A DNA stretch of 64,000 nt, from positions 62,001 to 126,000 of the forward strand of contig NZ_LGUI01000008.1 of assembly GCF_002891295.1 (NCBI RefSeq), in the 5' to 3' direction. Positions 58,753 through 64,000 of the stretch are shown piece by piece. This DNA is from Streptomyces eurocidicus. GTDB lineage: Bacteria; Actinomycetota; Actinomycetes; Streptomycetales; Streptomycetaceae. The notes under the pieces are model-generated. The model had not been told where the DNA came from and did not search any database. It was given only the letters and a program-made list of their open reading frames with translations. The number at the start of each line of letters is the position of its first letter. The first letter of the stretch is position 1. The position numbers were made by a program, and so were the translations under genes.

Positions 58753-60272
58753 TGGGCTCCCTGGTCCAGTCCGTCGACTGGCTCGCCATCGCCCCGCCCA
58801 CCATCACCGCGGTGGTGGCGCTCGTCGTCCTGGTCGCCGACCTCTTCCTGCCCGAAGGGAAGAAGCCCCTCCTGGGCGGCATCGCCCTCGCCGGCCTGGT
58901 GCTGGCCGGGCTCTCCCTGCTGCCGCTCCTCGACGGCGACCGCTCCACCTTCTGCCTGACGTCGTCCGGCACCCGGGCGTGCAGCTACACGGCGGACCAC
59001 TTCACGCTCGTCATCCAGTTCCTGGTGCTGGGCGGCGCCCTGCTGACGGCCCTGCTGTCCGTCAGCGACCTGGTGGACTTCTCGCTCCCCTCGGGCGAGT
59101 ACTGGTTCCTGCTGCTGTCCTCCGCCGCGGGCGCCGCGCTGCTGCCCGCCTCCCGGGACCTCGCGACCCTCGTCGTGGCCCTGGAAGTGGCCTCGCTGCC
59201 CGCCTTCGCCCTCGTCGGCATGCGCCGCGACGACCGCAAGTCGTCCGAGGCGGCCCTGAAGTTCTTCCTGTCGTCGGTCACCGCGACCGCCGTCATGCTG
59301 CTCGGCGTCAGCTTCGTCTACGCCGCCACCGGCAGCCTCCACCTCACCGAGGTCGCCGGGGGCCTCCCCGGGGAAGGCACCCGGCTCGGCGTCCTCGCCC
59401 AGACGGGCGTGGCCCTCACCCTCGTCGGCTTCGCCTTCAAGACGGCGGCCGTGCCCTTCCACTTCTGGGTGCCCGACACCTACGTGGGCGCACCGCTGCC
59501 CGTCGCGGCCTACCTCTCCGTCGTCGGCAAGGCCGTCGGCTTCACCGGCCTGATCCTGGTGACCGTCGTCGCCTTCCCGTCCTACGCCGACGTGTGGGGC
59601 CCGGCCCTCGCCGTGCTCGCCGCCCTCACCATGACCGCGGGCAACGTCGCCGCCCTGCGCCAGCGCGCCGACCGCGCGCACAGCGCCGTACGCCTGCTCG
59701 CCTGGTCCTCCGTCGGCCAGGCCGGCTATCTGCTGGTGCCCATCGCGGCCGCCGGATACACCGGCGACCCGGCGCACGCCATCGGCTCCACCGTCGCGTA
59801 CGCCCTGATGTACGCGGCCGTGAACCTCGGCGCGTTCGCCGTCGCCGCGCTCGTCGCCCGGACCAGCCCGGCGCACCGCCTCGCCGACTACCGCGGCCTC
59901 TACGCCCGCCGCCCGCTCGCCGCCCTCGCCCTCGGCTTCTTCCTGCTCTGCCTGGCCGGGCTGCCGCCGGGCGTCATCGGGCTGTTCGCCAAGGTCACGG
60001 TCTTCTCGGCGGCCGTCGACGCGGGCCTGGGCTGGCTGGCGGTCGTCATGGCGGTGAACGTCGTGATCGCCCTGTACTACTACCTCCAGTGGACGGCGCT
60101 CCTCTTCCGCCCGGCGGCCGCGGAGCCCGCGGCGGCGGGGGAGGAGGAGCCGGCCCCCGCGCGCGTCCCGCTGCCCCTGGCGGCCGCGATGGCCCTCGCC
60201 GCGGCCCTCGGCATCGTCCTGTCGGGCGCCCCGCAGCTCGTGCTCCGCTTCGCCTCGGGGGCGCTGCTGTAG
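58752..60272 (+). CDS. nuoN2: NADH-quinone oxidoreductase subunit N, second copy
   Basis: A 506-residue antiporter-like subunit, last of the nuo2 operon. The conserved Glu lies in VVALEVASLPAFALVG and the Lys region is FKTAAVPFHFWVPDTYVGAPLPV. ATG 58752 overlaps the nuoM2 stop (TGATG). There is no strong terminator before htpX, 150 bases on. Confidence 0.95.
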   Translation: MGSLVQSVDWLAIAPPTITAVVALVVLVADLFLPEGKKPLLGGIALAGLVLAGLSLLPLLDGDRSTFCLTSSGTRACSYTADHFTLVIQFLVLGGALLTALLSVSDLVDFSLPSGEYWFLLLSSAAGAALLPASRDLATLVVALEVASLPAFALVGMRRDDRKSSEAALKFFLSSVTATAVMLLGVSFVYAATGSLHLTEVAGGLPGEGTRLGVLAQTGVALTLVGFAFKTAAVPFHFWVPDTYVGAPLPVAAYLSVVGKAVGFTGLILVTVVAFPSYADVWGPALAVLAALTMTAGNVAALRQRADRAHSAVRLLAWSSVGQAGYLLVPIAAAGYTGDPAHAIGSTVAYALMYAAVNLGAFAVAALVARTSPAHRLADYRGLYARRPLAALALGFFLLCLAGLPPGVIGLFAKVTVFSAAVDAGLGWLAVVMAVNVVIALYYYLQWTALLFRPAAAEPAAAGEEEPAPARVPLPLAAAMALAAALGIVLSGAPQLVLRFASGALL

Positions 60273-60422
60273 CCGGCGCCACCCTTACGGCCCAGCGCGC
60301 CCGCCCGTGCGCGAGGGAACCAGCCGTGCTCATCTGGCGTTGACCGATCGAGAAGGTTCCACTGGAAGGTGGAAGCGCCACAGCAAAAGGGTTCCCCTGC
60401 CGCACCATTTGGAGGGCGTACC

Positions 60423-61286
60423 GTGCACCGCCGGCACAACGGGCTCAGGACCGCAGTCCTCCTCGGGGGGCTGTCCGCGCTCATCATCGTCATCGGCAGC
60501 CTGTTCGGGCGTACGGGCCTGGTCGTCGCCGTCCTGGTGGCCCTCGGCACCAACGCCTACGCCTACTGGAACAGCGACAAGCTGGCCCTGCGGGCGATGC
60601 GCGCCCGGCCGGTCAGCGAGTTCGAGGCGCCCGCGCTCTACCGCATGGTGCGCGAGCTCTCCACGGCCGCGCGCCAGCCGATGCCCCGGCTGTACATCTC
60701 CCCGACCGAGGCGCCCAACGCCTTCGCCACCGGCCGCAATCCGCGCAACGCCGCGGTCTGCTGCACCGACGGCATCCTGCGCCTGCTCGACGAGCGGGAG
60801 CTGCGCGGTGTCATCGGCCACGAGCTCAGCCATGTCCACAACCGGGACATCCTCATCTCCTCGATCGCGGGCGCGCTCGCCTCGGTGGTGATGTTCCTGG
60901 TCAACTTCGCCTGGCTGATCCCCTTCGGCAGATCCGACGACGACGAGGGCCCCGGCATCCTCGGCATGATCATGATCATGCTGCTGGGCCCGGTCGCGGC
61001 CTCCCTCATCCAGCTCGCCGTCAGCCGCTCCCGGGAGTACGAGGCGGACGCCTCCGGCGCCCGCCTCACCGGCGACCCCCTGGCCCTGGCCTCGGCCCTG
61101 CGCAAGCTGGAGACGGGCACCCAGCGGCTCCCGCTGCCCCCCGAGCCCCGCCTGGAGACCGCGAGCCACATGATGATCGCGAACCCGTTCCGCACGGGCG
61201 AGGGCATGACCAAGCTCTTCTCGACCCACCCCCCGATGGCCGAGCGGGTCCGCCGCCTCGAAAGCATGGCGGGCCACCGCCCCTGA
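60423..61286 (+). CDS. htpX: membrane zinc metalloprotease HtpX
   Basis: A 287-residue M48 protease that degrades misfolded membrane proteins. Two N-terminal helices are followed by the zinc motif HELSH near residue 123 (GHELSHVHNRD), two further helices and the third ligand region REYEADASGA. GTG 60423 is preferred over an open frame to 60369 because GGAGG lies seven bases upstream and the length is typical. Its position after a respiratory operon with many membrane subunits is conserved in related genomes. htpX also neighbours menaquinone genes in mycobacteria. Confidence 0.94.
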   Translation: MHRRHNGLRTAVLLGGLSALIIVIGSLFGRTGLVVAVLVALGTNAYAYWNSDKLALRAMRARPVSEFEAPALYRMVRELSTAARQPMPRLYISPTEAPNAFATGRNPRNAAVCCTDGILRLLDERELRGVIGHELSHVHNRDILISSIAGALASVVMFLVNFAWLIPFGRSDDDEGPGILGMIMIMLLGPVAASLIQLAVSRSREYEADASGARLTGDPLALASALRKLETGTQRLPLPPEPRLETASHMMIANPFRTGEGMTKLFSTHPPMAERVRRLESMAGHRP

Positions 61287-61394
61287 GGGCGGTGGCGTGC
61301 CCCTTCCGCAGGTCAGCCGAGGTCCCGGGAAACCACGGCGCCACCCCCGGTCGTCCCCCTCGCTAGGAGTTGTCTCGCGTGGGAGGCTGTTTTC

Positions 61395-61787
61395 ATGAGG
61401 TTCATCCTTAACGTCGTCTGGCTGGTCCTCTGCGGCCTCTGGATGGCGCTCGGCTACGTCGTGGCCGGATTGATCTGCTGCGTTCTGATCATCACCATTC
61501 CGTTCGGCATCGCGTCCTTCCGCATCGCGGGCTTCGCCCTCTGGCCCTTCGGGCGGACGACGGTGGAGCGGCGGGACGCGGGTGCCGGGTCGCTGATCGG
61601 CAATGTCATCTGGTTCGTGTTCGCGGGCTGGTGGCTGGCGCTCGGGCACATCTTCACGGGCATCGCGCTGTGCCTGACGATCATCGGCATCCCGCTGGGC
61701 ATCGCGAACTTCAAGCTGATCCCGATCTCCCTGATGCCGTTGGGCCGCGAGATCGTGCCGACGGACCGCCCCTTCGCCACCCGCTGA
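61395..61787 (+). CDS. yccF: YccF-domain inner membrane protein
   Basis: A 130-residue membrane protein with two YccF repeats of about 50 residues. Each has two hydrophobic segments and an IPFGIASFRI or IPLGIANFKL motif followed by PFGR or PLGR. Its function is unknown. It is monocistronic, 108 bases after htpX. Confidence 0.9.
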   Translation: MRFILNVVWLVLCGLWMALGYVVAGLICCVLIITIPFGIASFRIAGFALWPFGRTTVERRDAGAGSLIGNVIWFVFAGWWLALGHIFTGIALCLTIIGIPLGIANFKLIPISLMPLGREIVPTDRPFATR

Positions 61788-61822
61788 CAACGGGGGCCGC
61801 GCGAGGGCCCCTTGAACGCCGC

Positions 61823-61862
61823 GAGGGCGCTCCGCCGGGCAACTGCCCGGTGAAACGCCCTC
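61823..61862. terminator. branched hairpin between yccF and yajQ
   Basis: The outer arms GAGGGCG (61823-61829) and CGCCCTC (61856-61862) enclose an inner CCGGGC/GCCCGG hairpin (61835-61850), between convergent genes. Confidence 0.65.
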
Positions 61863-61895
61863 ACTGCGCGCCTGGCCGCCTCGCGGCGCGGCGGA

Positions 61896-62384
61896 CTAGC
61901 GGTAGTTGACGAACTGGATCGCGAAGTCCAGGTCCTTGCCCTTGAGGAGGGCCTGGACCGCCTGGAGGTCGTCACGGCTCTTGGAGCTGACGCGCAGCTC
62001 GTCGCCCTGGACCTGCGCCTTGACGCCCTTCGGGCCCTCATCGCGAATGATCTTGGCGACCTTCTTCGCGTTCTCCTGCGAGATCCCCTCCTCGATCGAG
62101 GCGAAGATCTTGTACTCCTTGCCGGAGGGCTGCGGCTCGCCGGCGTCCAGGGACTTCAGCGAGATGCCGCGCTTGACCAGCTTGGTCTCGAAGATGTCGA
62201 GAACGGCCTTCACGCGCTCCTCGGCGTTGGCCCGCATCTCGATCTTCTCGCCGGACCATGCGATCGAGGCGCCGACGCCCTTGAAGTCGTAGCGCTGCGA
62301 GATTTCCTTGGCGGCCTGGTTGAGGGCGTTGTCGACCTCCTGCCGCTCGACCTTCGAGACGATGTCGAAACTGGAGTCGGCCAT
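61896..62384 (-). CDS. YajQ-family nucleotide-binding protein
   Basis: A 162-residue protein of the YajQ family (DUF520), with the typical start SFDIVSKVERQEVDNALNQA and the end DLDFAIQFVNYR. Family members bind cyclic di-GMP or nucleic acid. The function in Streptomyces is unproven. ATG 62384 has GAGGAG about ten bases upstream and gives the standard length. It is transcribed away from the tRNA gene. Confidence 0.95.
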   Translation of the reverse strand: MADSSFDIVSKVERQEVDNALNQAAKEISQRYDFKGVGASIAWSGEKIEMRANAEERVKAVLDIFETKLVKRGISLKSLDAGEPQPSGKEYKIFASIEEGISQENAKKVAKIIRDEGPKGVKAQVQGDELRVSSKSRDDLQAVQALLKGKDLDFAIQFVNYR

Positions 62385-62510
62385 ATTGAGTTGGCTCCTC
62401 GTACGTAGATCCATCAGGGGTGCGGCCGGGGTGCCGCCCCGCCAGCCTAGCCACCCGGGGGGCCGGTGAGCGGTGAGGAATCGAGTGGCGGACCACCCCA
62501 GGTCATCGGG

Positions 62511-62516
62511 TATGGT
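62511..62516 (+). promoter_or_regulatory. possible -10 for tRNA-Tyr
   Basis: TATGGT lies about 60 bases before the tRNA gene. A weak TGGCGG lies 19 bases further upstream. Tentative. Confidence 0.35.
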
Positions 62517-62571
62517 TTACGTCGTTGCCACGGAGCACCACCGCAAGGCGGAATCCGGGGCGGCAACCCTT

Positions 62572-62653
<82 letters not shown>

Positions 62654-62658
62654 CATGT

Positions 62659-62688
62659 GAAGGCCCTCTCCTTACGGAGAGGGCCTTC
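62659..62688 (+). terminator. terminator after tRNA-Tyr
   Basis: A 13-bp perfect stem (62659-62671 with 62676-62688) with a TTAC loop, followed by TGTGTTGT, a weak U tract. Confidence 0.85.
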
Positions 62689-62780
62689 TGTGTTGTCCGG
62701 GGAGCCCCGGCTTCGAAGGATCATGTGATCTGCGGCACGCGCGGGCGGATCAAGCCACCGGATCCCGCGCCCGCCCGGCC

Positions 62781-63437
62781 CTACGTCAGCGACTTCACGG
62801 CTTCCGCCACCGGCGTGTCGCCCCCGATCAGCTCCAGGGTCCGCCCCGCGGTGCCCGGCTCGGCCAGCAGCGCCGCCAGGACGGCCGCGACGTCGTCACG
62901 GGTCACGTCGCCCCGGCCCGTGGACTCCGCCAGCCGCACCAGGCCCGTCCCGGGCCCGTCCGTGAGCCGGCCGGGCCGCAGGATCGTCCAGTCCAGACCG
63001 GCCCGGGAGCGTACGTCCGCGTCCGCGGCGCCCTTGGCCCGCAGATACGCGGCAAAGACCGGATCCGTACCCTCCGGAGGCTCGCGGTCGGCGCCCATGG
63101 ACGAGACGACGACGAAGCGCCGGACCCCGGCCGCCTCCGCCGCGTCCGCGAAGAGCGCCGCCGCGCCCCGGTCCACGGAGTCCTTGCGGGCGACCCCGCT
63201 GCCCGGCCCGGCACCGGCCGCGAAGACGGCCGCGTCCGCGGACTCCAGGTGCCGTACGAGGTCGCCGACCGACGCCGACTCCAGGTCGCACACCACCGGT
63301 TCGGCACCCGCGGCGAGCACGTCGCCCGCCTGTGCGGCCCGGCGGACGACCCCCGCGACCTCGTCCCCGCGCCCGGCGAGCAACCGCTCCAGCCGCAGCG
63401 CGATCCGACCATGTCCACCCGCGATGACAATGCGCAT
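62781..63437 (-). CDS. NAD(P)H-binding short-chain-type protein (NmrA-like)
   Basis: A 218-residue Rossmann-fold protein of the atypical SDR group. The N-terminal nucleotide motif is IAGGHGRIALRLERLL, then VVVSSMGAD and LDWTILRPGRLTDGPGTG. It has no classical YxxxK catalytic pair, as in NmrA or YwnB relatives, which often act as redox sensors or quinone reductases. ATG 63437 has no ribosome site; TACGGT just upstream on the - strand could be a -10, so the message may be leaderless. The substrate is unknown. Confidence 0.85.
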   Translation of the reverse strand: MRIVIAGGHGRIALRLERLLAGRGDEVAGVVRRAAQAGDVLAAGAEPVVCDLESASVGDLVRHLESADAAVFAAGAGPGSGVARKDSVDRGAAALFADAAEAAGVRRFVVVSSMGADREPPEGTDPVFAAYLRAKGAADADVRSRAGLDWTILRPGRLTDGPGTGLVRLAESTGRGDVTRDDVAAVLAALLAEPGTAGRTLELIGGDTPVAEAVKSLT

Positions 63438-63484
63438 GATCCGACCGTACGCGCTGTACCGCACACCGCCAGAGGGCCGCGCCC

Positions 63485-64000
63485 TCAGGACGGCTCGCCG
63501 CCGCGCGACGACTGCCGGGGCAGCTCCAGGGCCGCCGCGACCGAGGTGTCGCAGTACTCGCGCACCGCGCTCGTCCGGGCCACCACCCGCCCCCGGTGCA
63601 CCACCAGCCGGCTGTACGCCAGCGAGAGCACCCCCTCGATCCGCTCGCCGCGCACGGCCAGCAGCTCCGCCGGGAAGCCCGCCTCCACCCGCACTTCCGG
63701 CAGCCCCATCGCCGCCCGGGCCCGCCCGCTCACCGCCTCGTACGCCTCGTCCGGGCGCAGCTCGCCGCGCGAGGCCAGCAGGAACGCGGCCTCCAGCGGG
63801 TCGCCCCGGCCCACGGGATTCGCCGCGTCGCGCAGCGCGCCGCTGCCCGCCGTCACCCGCACCCCGGCGGCGCGCAGCAGCCGTACCGGCGCGCAGGTGG
63901 ACACCCGCGCTCCCCGCTGTTCGAGCGTGCCGCAGTCACCCTGCGGCAGGCAGGACACCGTCACCCCGGCGGCCGCGAGCCGCTCGGCGGCCCGCGCGGC
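63485..64000 (-). CDS. amidohydrolase/cytosine deaminase-like protein, N-terminal part outside window
   Basis: The C-terminal 171 residues of an amidohydrolase-fold protein. The frame runs off the window. The segment LLRAAGVRVTAGSGALRDAANPVGRGDPLEAAFLL aligns with the cytosine-deaminase region normally read as GSDNVRDPFNPLG. Here the metal-binding Asp is replaced by Gly (GSG), so catalysis by the usual mechanism is doubtful. The end returns to the small beta-sandwich domain (RLVVHRGRVVART). It lies 47 bases upstream of the NAD(P)-binding gene on the same strand and may be cotranscribed with it. Confidence 0.75.
   Translation of the reverse strand, partial: AARAAERLAAAGVTVSCLPQGDCGTLEQRGARVSTCAPVRLLRAAGVRVTAGSGALRDAANPVGRGDPLEAAFLLASRGELRPDEAYEAVSGRARAAMGLPEVRVEAGFPAELLAVRGERIEGVLSLAYSRLVVHRGRVVARTSAVREYCDTSVAAALELPRQSSRGGEPS

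Overview
The window is chromosomal DNA of a high-GC actinobacterium, almost certainly a Streptomyces. The reasons are the very high GC content, codons ending in G or C, frequent GTG starts and four-base GTGA/ATGA start-stop overlaps. Gene content also fits: futalosine-pathway mqnC, two complex I loci and secreted actinomycete-type proteins. From memory, the order resembles the S. coelicolor core region from mqnC through nuoA-N, the kor genes and nuo2 to htpX and yajQ.

Layout. 1-11,150: the 3' part of a Ser/Thr kinase gene, menaquinone genes (mqnC, menG, a geranylgeranyl-reductase-type flavoprotein similar to MenJ), a Uma2-like nuclease, a large zinc-ribbon membrane protein and two paralogous secreted repeat proteins. 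11,169-12,020 (-): an NlpC/P60 cell-wall hydrolase. 12,749-28,731: a complete 14-gene complex I operon, nuoA-N, with a candidate Rex (redox) operator upstream and a strong terminator behind. 28,812-31,294 (-): a lipoprotein, a GPP34 protein and fumarylacetoacetase. 31,647-34,128: an ATP-grasp ligase and flavin oxidoreductase pair. 34,551-39,196: a polyprenyl diphosphate synthase, a LolA-like protein and an ABC exporter pair. 39,405-42,083 (-): a secreted M28 aminopeptidase and a RarD permease. 42,293-45,320 (-): 2-oxoacid:ferredoxin oxidoreductase (korAB). 45,606-49,210 (-): one response regulator and two near-duplicate histidine kinases. 49,349-60,272: a second complex I locus with only A, B, C and H-N subunits. 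60,423-64,000: htpX, yccF, yajQ, a tRNA-Tyr, an NAD(P)-binding protein and the end of an amidohydrolase-like gene.

The unifying theme is menaquinone-linked respiration. mqnC, menG, the reductase and the polyprenyl synthase make and modify menaquinone, and Nuo1 is an NADH:menaquinone oxidoreductase. Nuo2 lacks the NADH module (E, F, G) and also NuoD. With korAB close by, it may be a ferredoxin-driven complex that shares NuoD with Nuo1.

Sequence quality matters here. nuoE and nuoG are broken by apparent one-base losses in G/C runs. In nuoC2 an 11/12-bp GC minisatellite puts the reading frame through into nuoH2, giving an apparent NuoC-NuoH fusion. These are either homopolymer sequencing errors or real frame changes, and read-level checking would decide. 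No insertion sequences, prophage genes, CRISPR arrays or rRNA were seen.
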